DNA from: Candidatus Woesearchaeota archaeon
Lineage (GTDB): Archaea; Nanobdellota; Nanobdellia; Woesearchaeales; DSVV01
Direction: 5' to 3'
NCBI GenBank assembly: GCA_018303075.1
Contig: JAGVYW010000043.1
Coordinates: 7,189-56,995 of the forward strand
Length of the DNA: 49,807 nucleotides
Positions 21,050 to 31,452 of the stretch are shown in pieces. The first letter of the stretch is position 1; every line of letters starts with the position of its first letter. The notes below the pieces were generated by a model. It did not search any database and was not told the origin of the DNA. It saw only the letters and a program-made list of their open reading frames with translations. The position numbers and the translations under genes were made by a program.

Positions 21050-21097
21050 AAAAATCTCACTCGTATGTTAGAAATATATCACTATATTTCCAACATA

Positions 21098-22579
21098 TCA
21101 ACTAATCCCTATATTTTTAACAATCATCTCTTTATCAAACTCCTGCAAATCTTGATAATTTTGTCCAATACCTAAATACAATATTGGTTTTTTTGTAACA
21201 TAACTGATAGAAAGAGCAGCTCCTCCTTTATCGTCTACATCTGCTTTGCATAATATGATAGCATCAATGCCAATTGCAGAATCAAACTCTTTTGCTTGTT
21301 CAACACAATCATTGCCAGTAATTGCTTCACCGATGAAAAGCTTTAGATCTGGCTTTGCTACACGAATAATCTTTTTCATCTCATCCATCAAGTTAGTGTT
21401 TGAATGCATCCTGCCAGCTGTGTCAACTAAAACAACATCAATTGCTTTTGCCTCTGCATATTTGATTGCATCAAATGCAACTGCAGCTGGATCTGCACCA
21501 TAATCTTGTTTGATCAGACGAATGTTTAATTTTTGTGTGTGTTCTTCCATCTGTTGTATAGCTGCTGCTCTGAATGTGTCACCCGCAGCAATTACACAGC
21601 TGAGATTATGCTGTTTTAAGAGATATGCAACTTTTGCAATTGTTGTTGTTTTACCAGAGCCATTTATTCCAAAAAAAGCAATTACAAATGGCTTTTTTGT
21701 TTTTACTCTGCTTAAAAAATCGATTTTCTGAACATCAAATAAATCATTTACTGTTCTCTTTAGTGTTTCTGTGATTATTTCCTCAACAGTGCCTCTTTTT
21801 ACTTTTATGTCAACCAATTCTTTCTTTAAATCATCTTTTATCTTATCAATAACTTCAACTGCAACATTGTTTTCCATCAAAATAATCTCTAATTCCCAAA
21901 AAATTTCATTAAATTTTTCATCAGTAAGATTTGTCTTTGTGATAGTATCTGTTAATTTTGAGAAAAATCCTTTTGATTCTGATTCTGCAGCTTTTTCTTG
22001 TTTTTTTAGTTCAATTTTTTCTGGTTGTAATTCTTCTTTTTGTGCTAATTCTTCTGTTAGTGTCTTTTCTTCAGCTTTCTTTTTTGTAAACTTTTCTTTT
22101 AATTTAGAGAAAAAACCTTTTTTTTCAGCAAATTCTTCTTTAAAATCTTCGTCTTCTATCTCAATTTTGGCATTATTTTGATTTTGTTTATTAGTAGAAT
22201 CAATTGTTATATATTCTGTATGCTTTTCAGAATCTTCTTTTGAAGGCTTCGTATGACTTTCTTTTTTGCTCTCAATTTCTTTGCGTTTGCTAGTCTGTTG
22301 ACTCTGTAATTCTCTGAGTTTTTCTTTTGAACTATCTTCAACTTCTTTTTGAATTGTTTTTGCATTGTCAATCTCTCGCCAAATAATCTCTTCTTTTTCA
22401 GCTGATATTGGAGCTGCATGAACTTCTTGCACAGCTTTTTTCTGAATCTTTTGTTCAGTCTCTTGGATATCAACTATAGTTTCTTCTTTTTTTATTACAG
22501 TTGTTTCAGCATCTTTTTCTACATCTTTGCTGAACTTATGCAGTGCTGTCTTTAGCTTATCTTTTAAAAAACCGAACAT
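21098..22579 (-). CDS. ftsY: SRP receptor FtsY
   Basis: GINGSGKTTTIAKVAYLL, AAGDTFRAAAIQQ, VDTAGRMHSN; long charged N-terminus. Confidence 0.96.
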   Translation of the reverse strand: MFGFLKDKLKTALHKFSKDVEKDAETTVIKKEETIVDIQETEQKIQKKAVQEVHAAPISAEKEEIIWREIDNAKTIQKEVEDSSKEKLRELQSQQTSKRKEIESKKESHTKPSKEDSEKHTEYITIDSTNKQNQNNAKIEIEDEDFKEEFAEKKGFFSKLKEKFTKKKAEEKTLTEELAQKEELQPEKIELKKQEKAAESESKGFFSKLTDTITKTNLTDEKFNEIFWELEIILMENNVAVEVIDKIKDDLKKELVDIKVKRGTVEEIITETLKRTVNDLFDVQKIDFLSRVKTKKPFVIAFFGINGSGKTTTIAKVAYLLKQHNLSCVIAAGDTFRAAAIQQMEEHTQKLNIRLIKQDYGADPAAVAFDAIKYAEAKAIDVVLVDTAGRMHSNTNLMDEMKKIIRVAKPDLKLFIGEAITGNDCVEQAKEFDSAIGIDAIILCKADVDDKGGAALSISYVTKKPILYLGIGQNYQDLQEFDKEMIVKNIGIS

Positions 22580-22597
22580 TTGTATCCTCTTTTTGAT

Positions 22598-23035
22598 TTA
22601 ATTGTTTGATGCCATATCAGTAAGTTCTTTTTCAATGCCTGCTGCATGGTTGACTAATAATTGCATCTGTTCCATTAACCTAACGCGGTATTGCAGTATT
22701 TCCTGTTGCTGCACAGCAATTAGTTGTTTTGTTTCATCGATTGATTTCTCAACTGTGACATTTGCTCCAACATTGATTAATAATTCTTTTGTATCTTTTA
22801 TTTCTGCTTTTACAAATATTCCTGAACTCATTGGCACTAAAATCTCTGTGTTTTCCTTTACTTGTTTTAGTTCTTCTAATGAATAATTAATGCTTGATAA
22901 TTCCTGAACTTGCTGATCAAACTTTTCAAGCTGCTGCTGCATCTGCTTCATTTGTTGGTCAATTATTTGATATTCTTGGTATTTCTTTTGCATTTGTTCT
23001 TGTTTTTGTTTGTTTATTGCTTTGTTTTCTGGCAT
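22598..23035 (-). CDS. pfdA: prefoldin subunit alpha
   Basis: Coiled-coil termini and ILVPMSSGIFVKAEIKDTKELLINVGANVTVEKS. Confidence 0.92.
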   Translation of the reverse strand: MPENKAINKQKQEQMQKKYQEYQIIDQQMKQMQQQLEKFDQQVQELSSINYSLEELKQVKENTEILVPMSSGIFVKAEIKDTKELLINVGANVTVEKSIDETKQLIAVQQQEILQYRVRLMEQMQLLVNHAAGIEKELTDMASNN

Positions 23036-23197
23036 TTAATGCACCAATACTAGAGATTAGTTGTTTATTTATAAAGTTTTATACATAACTTTGTAAAAAC
23101 TATGACTTTTACAAGATTGTTAAAACTTTGTCAAAAAAGGAAAAGAAGTTACAATCACTCCAGAAAGCAAAAACAGGATTGTGATTACTGTATAATT

Positions 23198-24550
23198 TCA
23201 CATTCCCATACCAGGAATGCCTTTTAATTTGCCTATCATCTTCTCCATGTTTTTTGGATTTGTTCCTTTGAACATTTTCATCATTTTCTTGCTTTGCCTG
23301 TATTGTTTAAGCAGCTCTCGCACATCTGTCTCATTGCTGCCTGAGCCTTTTGCAATTCTTGCAATTCTTTGAGAATCTATTACATCTGGATCTTCTAGTT
23401 CTTGCTGCGTACAAGAATCAATGATAAACTTCCACTTTTTGAGCTTTTCCTGCTGCACATCAATCATTTCTTTTGGCAGTTTTAATTGTCCAAATCCTGG
23501 AACCATCTCTAAAACTTTTCCTAATGGCCCCATTTTGTTCATTGCTTCCATTTGTGAGTATAAATCTAAAAGGTTGAATTTGCCAGACAAGAATTTCTCC
23601 CCTAGATCTTCTGCTTCTTCTTCAGTAATTGCTTCTTTTGCCTTAGCTAACAGTGCTTCTAAATCACCCATACCAAGCAATCTTCCTACAAAATTCTTTG
23701 GTTTAAACTCCTCGAGATCATCAACTTTTTCTCCAACTCCAATTAATTTAACATAAGTTTTTGTTGCAGAACAAGCAGACAATGCTCCTCCGCCTTTTGC
23801 AGTACCATCTAATTTTGTGATAACTACTCCAGTTACTTTGCATGATCTGCTAAAAGCCTCAGCTTGTTTTTGCGCTGCCTGACCAATATCAGCTGCCATA
23901 ACAAGCAATGCTTCATCTGGCTTAACAATAGAATTAAGATTCTGTAATTCCTTGATTAAATCATCGCTTAATGCATCTCTTCCAGCAGTATCAATGATGA
24001 CAATATCATATCTGCTGAGATCTTTCTGATAAGTAGTATAAATCTTTGAAGCATCTTTTTCTCCTTTTATACCATAAAAGTCAACTTGCAGTTGTTTTGC
24101 TAATTGCTGCAATTGTTCATAAGCAGCAGGACGCCATGTATCTGTCTGGATAACAGCTATTTTATTGCCTCGTTTCTGAAAGAATTTAGCCAATTTTCCA
24201 GCTGTTGTTGTCTTTCCGTTTCCGAATAATCCTACAAGCATTATCTTAAAAGGTTTGTTTGTTATTTCTATTCTTGTATTTTCGCCGCCTAAAAAAACAG
24301 TGAGTTCCTCGTAAACAATATTAACAAGATGCTCTTTTTTAGTCAATCCTTTTGGTGAATCTTCTTTTAATGCTCTCTCTTTGATTTTCTTTGATAATTC
24401 AAAAACTAATTGTACATTAACATCTGCCTGCAATAAAGAACGTTGAATATCCTTGACAAGTTCATTGATTAGTTTTTCATCTACAAATAATGCATTTGTA
24501 ATCTTAGTTAATGTTTCTTTTAATGAACTGCTTAGCTTTTCTAGTACCAT
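23198..24550 (-). CDS. ffh: signal recognition particle 54 kDa protein
   Basis: GLFGNGKTTTAGKLAKFF, QTDTWRPAAYEQL, DTAGRD, TKLDGTAKGGGALS and M domain. Confidence 0.97.
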   Translation of the reverse strand: MVLEKLSSSLKETLTKITNALFVDEKLINELVKDIQRSLLQADVNVQLVFELSKKIKERALKEDSPKGLTKKEHLVNIVYEELTVFLGGENTRIEITNKPFKIMLVGLFGNGKTTTAGKLAKFFQKRGNKIAVIQTDTWRPAAYEQLQQLAKQLQVDFYGIKGEKDASKIYTTYQKDLSRYDIVIIDTAGRDALSDDLIKELQNLNSIVKPDEALLVMAADIGQAAQKQAEAFSRSCKVTGVVITKLDGTAKGGGALSACSATKTYVKLIGVGEKVDDLEEFKPKNFVGRLLGMGDLEALLAKAKEAITEEEAEDLGEKFLSGKFNLLDLYSQMEAMNKMGPLGKVLEMVPGFGQLKLPKEMIDVQQEKLKKWKFIIDSCTQQELEDPDVIDSQRIARIAKGSGSNETDVRELLKQYRQSKKMMKMFKGTNPKNMEKMIGKLKGIPGMGM

Positions 24551-24618
24551 AAATTAAAGAAAAAGAATATATGATTTATATAGTTTTGTATAAACTAATT
24601 TCTGAATTATACAATAAA

Positions 24619-25314
24619 CTAATTTAACCTATGTAATCCACTATCTTCTGGTATAGGGTTTCTCTGAATGAATGTGTGTAATTGTGGTTGTCCCTTTTGT
24701 GAGTGAAATTCAGTATAATCTTTAGTTAATCCACCTCTTAACAGGTAGTTAGGTAATGTTAACCTATCAACAAATCTATAAGCACCTAATTGTTGATATA
24801 ATTGTTCAACTGTTAAATTAATAAAATTTCTTCTTACTGCGGTACATGGAGAAGATTGGTAAAAATCACTCAAGTTTATATCTAAATTACAAACTGGTGT
24901 ATCATGTTTATGTCCAGAAATTGCTATTATTAATGGAACTCTTGTTTTCTTGCATTGCGTACTTTCATCAGCAACAAGCATAGGTCTTGCTGAGGATAAA
25001 TCGTGACAACTATGATATCCTGGAAGATATATTCCTCTAATTAAACCATATACAAGATGAAATCCACTCTCCAAACCCATTTCAGTATCAGTAAAAATTA
25101 CTTTTGTTCTTTCTTCTCCTAGAACAATCTCTTGCTTTAATTTTAATAATGCTTCGCGTACAGTATATGCTGTATTTATATTTCTATACCAACCACATTC
25201 TAACAAATCAAGAGTTAACTGCATATCCATTTCATCATTATCTACAACTAAAATTTTATGGTCAACTAAACATCTGACTGAATCATCAATTGTATTTCTA
25301 CTATTAACTACCAT
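24619..25314 (-). CDS. divergent response-regulator receiver-like protein
   Basis: HKILVVDNDEMDMQLTLDLLE...KVIFTDTEMGLESGFHLV...IIAISGH (acidic pair, phosphoacceptor D, S position). Confidence 0.6.
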   Translation of the reverse strand: MVVNSRNTIDDSVRCLVDHKILVVDNDEMDMQLTLDLLECGWYRNINTAYTVREALLKLKQEIVLGEERTKVIFTDTEMGLESGFHLVYGLIRGIYLPGYHSCHDLSSARPMLVADESTQCKKTRVPLIIAISGHKHDTPVCNLDINLSDFYQSSPCTAVRRNFINLTVEQLYQQLGAYRFVDRLTLPNYLLRGGLTKDYTEFHSQKGQPQLHTFIQRNPIPEDSGLHRLN

Positions 25315-25480
25315 CTCTAACTACCTCCAATATAAAAATCCACATTATTAACTATATATTTGGACTGTTATGTTATATATAAAACTTTGCTTTTTTTGAG
25401 AATTTGACATCACTTATGAGTGATATTTCTATATGTCTAAGTTGTCGTCTTATAGATCATGTAAAAACAAAAAAAGGCTT

Positions 25481-25541
25481 AGTGGCTTTTTACTGTTATG
25501 GGGGTTGAGTATGAGAATAAGGATGATAGTAAAAAGCCACT
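25481..25541. promoter_or_regulatory. 14-bp inverted repeat upstream of the synthetase-like gene
   Basis: AGTGGCTTTTTACT (25481-25494) / AGTAAAAAGCCACT (25528-25541); interlocked with AAGGATGA (25519-25526) / TCATCCTT (25543-25550). Confidence 0.7.
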
Positions 25542-25825
25542 TTCATCCTTTATACAATTATATAAGTGCAACTAGTATATAAATGTTACGTTTTTGTATA
25601 CTGGTTGGGTGGACTAAAAAGGTTTTGCTATAAAAATGAATTTATGCGGTGGTGTGATTACTATGTTCTAATCAATTTTATGTCAGTAATCTTATAAAGA
25701 TGTCATTATTCTTATAATTACTCTGTTTTTGTCACATCATTTATATACTATCTTGAACTACATAGTAATTTATAATTTATATAAGTAGTTTAGACTACAA
25801 GAATAATAAAAAATTTGTTTGTGGG

Positions 25826-26683
25826 TTGATGGTAATGCAAAGAAATAGTTGTAGTAATAATAGTTTATGTCAGGTATTACAAAGAGAAGGAATAAGATTA
25901 CAGCCAAACATTTCTGTTTCATCAATAGTAGATTTTTCTCAGGTTACACCACAGCATGATGCATTAATGTCACATTTAGGCAGAGGAGTAGCAGCAGCTG
26001 TTTTGAATCTTCCTTATGAAAGAGGATTTCATAGAACTGCAGCAAAACAAATCCTTGATGCAGGCAATGTTACTCTTGATCATTTTACAGAGCTACTTGC
26101 AAAACAATTTTTTAGCGATGGTTATATTAGAGAAATAGTTGATGCTGGACAAAATGAAGCAGTTTATCTTCCGATTAGTCCTAATAATAGGGTTGTTTCA
26201 GTATCTCAAAGAACTAAATCAGTTTCTCGCCTAGTCACTAAAGTTTTAGATTATGAAACATTATCTCCTGAAAATGAACAAAAAGCAAGAATAAGAGATG
26301 GAAAACAGATAAGATATCATATTTCAGGAGATGATGCACCATGCAAGAAGGTGTTTGTCCAAGATGCTTATGGTGTAAGACTAGTAGTTGATGATTCAAA
26401 AGATTGGGATTATATATATGATACAGTTATCCCTTTTGTTGAAAATAATTTCCATGTCGCTGATGGAAAGAGCTATAGAAGAAATGGAAGATTTTCTGGA
26501 GGAAAAGCAAAAAGAAATGGGTATGAAACAGAACATTTGATTGTATTTTACTCATTTCCTGGTTTGAATAATCCAATTGTTATAGAATTGCAGATTCGAG
26601 ATAAAAAGGCAGATTATGTTGCAAACAGAGGAAGTGCTGCTCATTATCATGATAAGAGACCTTTAAGAATGTTTTTCAATTAG
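25826..26683 (+). CDS. stand-alone RelA/SpoT synthetase-domain-like protein
   Basis: RTKSVSRLVTKV, VQDAYGVRLVVDD, KRNGYETEHLIVFY, PIVIELQIRDKKADYVANRGSAAHYHDKRP match RSH synthetase motifs RxKS, DxxGxR, NGYxSxH, EhQIR and GxAAHw in order. Confidence 0.8.
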   Translation: MMVMQRNSCSNNSLCQVLQREGIRLQPNISVSSIVDFSQVTPQHDALMSHLGRGVAAAVLNLPYERGFHRTAAKQILDAGNVTLDHFTELLAKQFFSDGYIREIVDAGQNEAVYLPISPNNRVVSVSQRTKSVSRLVTKVLDYETLSPENEQKARIRDGKQIRYHISGDDAPCKKVFVQDAYGVRLVVDDSKDWDYIYDTVIPFVENNFHVADGKSYRRNGRFSGGKAKRNGYETEHLIVFYSFPGLNNPIVIELQIRDKKADYVANRGSAAHYHDKRPLRMFFN

Positions 26684-26737
26684 TTTTTTTAATTTCTTTA
26701 ATAATGCAAAATTCTCATTACTTCTTTATCACATGCT

Positions 26738-27382
26738 TCATTGCAGTTCCATAATACTTTTTTGTGCTTCAATTAAGTCTTTTTCGTCGACATAGAATAA
26801 TATTTCAGGCATACAAAGAATTGTATCATAAATATTAACATTATGCAATGCCAATTCTGCTGTAATTTTAGCAAGTATCCCTTTAGTGTTGTTATAATCT
26901 TTGCTTAAGACAAGACGTATCTCACATAAATTTTGTTTTACCTCGAGAATATCCTCTCTTTGAAATACGCTCATCTTATCCTCAAAATCTTTCTGGCTTA
27001 AAAGAACTTTAATATACTCTTTTGTTTTTATCAATCTAAGATTTTTTTTGAGTTTCTGACCATTAACAAAATCTTTTGCAATATCACTGAATGCATTATC
27101 TTTTAATTTAATACTTACCATGTTGTTTTTTGTCAGAATTATAATCTCTTTGAATACATTCTGCAGTTCTTTGCTCTCTGTAAAAGTTTCATCTGTCTGA
27201 AATCTTCTAATTGCACTGATTACTGCATCAAGTGATGTTTGTAATGCATAATTCTTGATAAGATAGCTTGCTAATGCCCGTATGTTGATGATATTGCGCT
27301 GCAGATCTTTCTGAATAGAAATATCTTTCTGGAGAATATTGTTGACTGTTTTTTGGATGATTTGCTTTATTTGATTTGGCAT
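26738..27382 (-). CDS. protein with C-terminal ACT-like domain
   Basis: LVLSKDYNNTKGILAKITAELALHNVNIYDTILCMPEILFYVDEKDLIEAQKSI. Confidence 0.65.
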   Translation of the reverse strand: MPNQIKQIIQKTVNNILQKDISIQKDLQRNIINIRALASYLIKNYALQTSLDAVISAIRRFQTDETFTESKELQNVFKEIIILTKNNMVSIKLKDNAFSDIAKDFVNGQKLKKNLRLIKTKEYIKVLLSQKDFEDKMSVFQREDILEVKQNLCEIRLVLSKDYNNTKGILAKITAELALHNVNIYDTILCMPEILFYVDEKDLIEAQKSIMELQ

Positions 27383-27452
27383 TACTATGTTATTTATAAG
27401 GTAATTTATATAATTATCTTAAATGTATATTTTATCATTAAAAAAATTAACT

Positions 27453-29360
27453 TCATTTCAACCTAACAGCTTCAAGATTCTTTGGTGCAGTTGTTTCGAT
27501 TCCGTACATCTTATAGATCGATGATGCAAAATCTAGGCATCGTGAAGCTTCTCCGTGATTAATTATTATTTTTTTTGGTTTTGGAGTGCATTTATAGATA
27601 AAGTTCATCAATTGTCTTCTGTCAGAATGCCCTGTAAATCCTTCAAGAGTTTGCACTTCAAGCTTTAATGCAACTGTTTCAATTTTGTTTGAACCTGTTG
27701 GGAATGTTATTTCTCTATCTCCACGTTGAATCCTACGTCCAAGAGTATTTTCTGCTTGGTATGAGACAAACAAAAGCATATTTTTTTCAGAATCTGCAAG
27801 CTCTTTCAGATATTGCACAGAAGATCCTCCCATTAACATACCAGATGTTGCCATTATGATGCAAGCACCTGTATCTTCAAGAACTTCTTTTCTTTCTTTT
27901 GCTGAAGCTATCCTGCGAAATAAAGGAGACAAAAATGGATTTTCATTTTTGTGAAAGATTAGTTTTCTGATATCAGAATTTAAAAACTCCGGATATGCTG
28001 AATGAATTGCAGTAACATCCCATATCATACCCTCTATAAAGAGTGGTATTTCTGGAATATACTTTGCTTTAATTAGCTCACTAATAATCATCATTACTTC
28101 CTGTGCTCTTCCTACACCTAATACAGGTACAAGGATTTTCCCTTTTCGTTCAACAACGCTTTTAATAAACTCAGCAAATTGCATTTCACATTCTTTTCGT
28201 GACGGTACAATATTTGTCTTTCCACCATATGTTGCTTCAATCATTAATGTTTCTAATCGTGGGAATTCTGTAACTGATGGTTCAAGCAATTGAGTTCTTG
28301 CAAACTTCATATCAGCAGTATATAATATATTGTGTAAACCATTGCCTACGTGCAAATGCACCATACTGCTTCCGAGAATATGTCCGGCATTGTATAATGT
28401 GATTCTTACATCAGGAGTTATATCACTTACTTCTTCATAATCAATGCAAATAGTATGCATAACCATTTGCTTTACATCATCTACATCAAAAACAGGCTCT
28501 CGATTATCACTTTTCATAATTTTGATATAATCAAGCAGCAATAATGCCATTGTATCTCGAGTTGGAGCTGTACAATACACTGGTCCACGATAACCATACT
28601 TGAATAAATAGGGAACAAAACCGCAATGATCTAAGTGACTGTGACTTATGATAACTGCATCTAATTCATCAATCTTAAATTCAGGTGCATCTAAATAAGG
28701 ATATGCGTTTTCATCATTTGCTGAAACATCTACACCAACATCAAGCAAAATACGTGATTCAGGTGTTTGCAAGAAAATGCATGATTTTCCAACATGCCTT
28801 CCAGATCCTAAGTATGTTATCCTTACCCACTCATGTTTTTTCTCACGAATCCATCCATCATATATACGATGTCCTGTCTTATCAAGAAATTTTCGTCTAT
28901 ATTCACTATTTTCATAGAGAACATTTCTAATATTAGTAATTAATTTTGATTTTATTGGCGGAGCTCTTCTTACCAAAGGAACCCATAATGTCTGTGTTTT
29001 AATATCTCTTAATAATGAGCCTTGTTTTCCAATTGCAACACCTGGCTTTTCTGTTTCAATAATTACCCGCGAACGCCTTGTATCAAATATGATCTCAGAT
29101 ATCCCTGCTTCTTCAGGAATTATTTTTCTAATCATTTCTTCTGCTTTTTCTTTTGGCAATGTTATATCTGGATCAGGTCGAAGTTCAATTCTTTTTTTTA
29201 GTGCATCAACTATCTGTTTTATAGAATCTCCATTACTTAAAAAAAATTCCTTGTCTTTTGTATAAAGAACAATGTTAGCTGCTTCAAATGCAATCTCGCT
29301 AATCTTATCTTCAGGTAAATATTTTAAAATTTCTTTACTTATCTTATTTAGTGTAGCCAT
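27453..29360 (-). CDS. aCPSF1, KH + beta-CASP metallo-beta-lactamase ribonuclease
   Basis: KH segment VAIGKQGSLLRDIKTQT, HSHLDHCG, SGMLMGGSSVQYL, GFTGHSDRRQL. Confidence 0.95.
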   Translation of the reverse strand: MATLNKISKEILKYLPEDKISEIAFEAANIVLYTKDKEFFLSNGDSIKQIVDALKKRIELRPDPDITLPKEKAEEMIRKIIPEEAGISEIIFDTRRSRVIIETEKPGVAIGKQGSLLRDIKTQTLWVPLVRRAPPIKSKLITNIRNVLYENSEYRRKFLDKTGHRIYDGWIREKKHEWVRITYLGSGRHVGKSCIFLQTPESRILLDVGVDVSANDENAYPYLDAPEFKIDELDAVIISHSHLDHCGFVPYLFKYGYRGPVYCTAPTRDTMALLLLDYIKIMKSDNREPVFDVDDVKQMVMHTICIDYEEVSDITPDVRITLYNAGHILGSSMVHLHVGNGLHNILYTADMKFARTQLLEPSVTEFPRLETLMIEATYGGKTNIVPSRKECEMQFAEFIKSVVERKGKILVPVLGVGRAQEVMMIISELIKAKYIPEIPLFIEGMIWDVTAIHSAYPEFLNSDIRKLIFHKNENPFLSPLFRRIASAKERKEVLEDTGACIIMATSGMLMGGSSVQYLKELADSEKNMLLFVSYQAENTLGRRIQRGDREITFPTGSNKIETVALKLEVQTLEGFTGHSDRRQLMNFIYKCTPKPKKIIINHGEASRCLDFASSIYKMYGIETTAPKNLEAVRLK

Positions 29361-29425
29361 ATTTATTTCTCCTCAAAATCTGCTTATATTATTGCCTTAT
29401 TAAGAATAGAATAATCTGTTTAGTC

Positions 29426-30073
29426 CTAGATTGTAAGTTGTGTATTCAATATTTTTTCAACAACTTTCTTAACACCTTTTTTTGTTATTGTTACAACATT
29501 AATTCCGTTTCCCGAATAGGTATCACGCTGTAATGCTGCATTGACTGCTTTAACTACCAAATTAACACCTTCATCAACTGATAAATTAGAATCATATCCA
29601 TTTTCTAAAACACCATAAGCAAATACACTTCCTGAGCCAGAGCTTACATAATCATCAACTAATGTTAATGAACCATCAGGAAAAATATCATAAACGTAAA
29701 AGCCAGTTGAATCTTTTCCACCAAGTATAAAATGACTAATCCCTGGAATCATTGACATCCGTCTAATATTTCCATACACTAATCCTGCAAGCAGGTTTGC
29801 AGATTCTTTTACATTAGGTTCAAATCCAGAACGAATTTTCTTTAATGAGATTTCTGCTTTAATTAACCGTGCCATTAATTGCGCATCAGATACTGTTCCT
29901 GCCATTGTCACAATCATATTGTCAGCAATTGGAATTATTTTGTCAGTTTTCTTATTAACTATTAAACTGCCTGCTGTTGCTCGCATATCTGCCGCTAGCA
30001 CTAATCCGTCTTTACAAACTAATGCAACTGTTGTTGTACCTGTCTTCATAAGATCACTTTGATTTTCACTCAT
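29426..30073 (-). CDS. psmB: proteasome subunit beta
   Basis: TGTTTVALVCKDGLVLAADMRAT with propeptide MSENQSDLMK. Confidence 0.95.
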   Translation of the reverse strand: MSENQSDLMKTGTTTVALVCKDGLVLAADMRATAGSLIVNKKTDKIIPIADNMIVTMAGTVSDAQLMARLIKAEISLKKIRSGFEPNVKESANLLAGLVYGNIRRMSMIPGISHFILGGKDSTGFYVYDIFPDGSLTLVDDYVSSGSGSVFAYGVLENGYDSNLSVDEGVNLVVKAVNAALQRDTYSGNGINVVTITKKGVKKVVEKILNTQLTI

Positions 30074-30237
30074 ATTGATAACACCCTTCCTTTATCCAAT
30101 GTTTTTATTTTGATTGATTATGATATTTGAGATTTTATAGAAATTAACTATTTCACCTTATTTTCTGAAAGAATGAGGTAGTATATAAATATTTTGTTTA
30201 GAAACGGAATATTTATTAATTACTCTTAATAATATCA

Positions 30238-31446
30238 TTGAATATGCAGAATAATAAATCAATTATATCTCAAAGAGCTTCACAGATTTCTCCAAGTTTA
30301 ACATTATCATTATCTGCAAAAGCTGCTAGCTTAAAAAAACAAGGCTTGCCTGTTGTATCTTTTACTGCTGGAGAGCCTGATTTTGACACGCCAGAACACA
30401 TCAAGGATGCTGCGAAGCTTGCATTGGATAAAGGCTTAACTAAATATACAAATAACTCAGGAATAGCAGAGTTAAAGCAAGCGATTATCCAAAAATTTAA
30501 AGAAGAAAATAACTTAGATTATTCAGCTGATGAAATCATTGTTTCTTGTGGTGGAAAACATTCATTGACAAATATATTTTTGGCAACCATTAATGCAGGA
30601 GATGATGTTATTCTTCCATCACCTTATTGGGTAAGTTATGAAGAACAGATAAAACTTGCACAAGGAAAAGTTGTATTTACTCATCTTCCAGAGTTAAAGT
30701 TCTCTGCTGATGTAATTGCTGAGAAATTAACAGCCAAAACAAAAATGATTGTCTTAAATTCACCAAGCAATCCAACAGGAGCTGTAATCACAAAAAAAGA
30801 ACTGAAAAGATTAGCTGATCTTGCAATTGAAAAAAATATATTAATATTATCAGATGAAGTATATGAACATTTTGTCTATGAAAATGATGATGAACATAAG
30901 TCTAGAAGCATTGCTTCACTTGGTGAAGAGATAAAAAAATTAACAATTACAATGAATTCTTTCTCTAAAACATATGCAATGACTGGTTGGAGAATAGGAT
31001 ATTGCGCTTCAGAAAAGAAAATAGCAGCTGCAATGGATGCTTTACAAAGTCACATGACTAGCAATCCTACAACATTTGCGCAATATGGAGCTGTTGCAGC
31101 ACTTACAATGAAAGAAAAATCTTCTGCATTTGTCAATACAATGATAAAAGAATTCAAAAAAAGAAGAGAAGTAATGGTCAATAGATTAAATGAATGTGAT
31201 GGTGTTGAGTGTGCAATGCCATCAGGAGCATTTTATGCATTTCCAGATATCAGCAACTGCAAATTAAATGAAAAGCAACTGAATGGTATGAAACTTTCCG
31301 AGTTATTATTAGAAAAAGAGAACGTAGCAGTTGTCCCTGGTATTGCATTTGGCGATGATAATTATGTGCGATTGAGTTATGCAACGTCAATGGAGCAGAT
31401 TGGACAAGGGATGGAGAGGATTGAGAAGTTTTGCAGAGGGAATTAA
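30238..31446 (+). CDS. PLP-dependent aspartate-family aminotransferase
   Basis: FTAGEPDFDTPEHI, NSPSNPTGAVI, SFSKTYAMTGWRIGY. Confidence 0.95.
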   Translation: MNMQNNKSIISQRASQISPSLTLSLSAKAASLKKQGLPVVSFTAGEPDFDTPEHIKDAAKLALDKGLTKYTNNSGIAELKQAIIQKFKEENNLDYSADEIIVSCGGKHSLTNIFLATINAGDDVILPSPYWVSYEEQIKLAQGKVVFTHLPELKFSADVIAEKLTAKTKMIVLNSPSNPTGAVITKKELKRLADLAIEKNILILSDEVYEHFVYENDDEHKSRSIASLGEEIKKLTITMNSFSKTYAMTGWRIGYCASEKKIAAAMDALQSHMTSNPTTFAQYGAVAALTMKEKSSAFVNTMIKEFKKRREVMVNRLNECDGVECAMPSGAFYAFPDISNCKLNEKQLNGMKLSELLLEKENVAVVPGIAFGDDNYVRLSYATSMEQIGQGMERIEKFCRGN

Positions 31447-31452
31447 TTCTCT

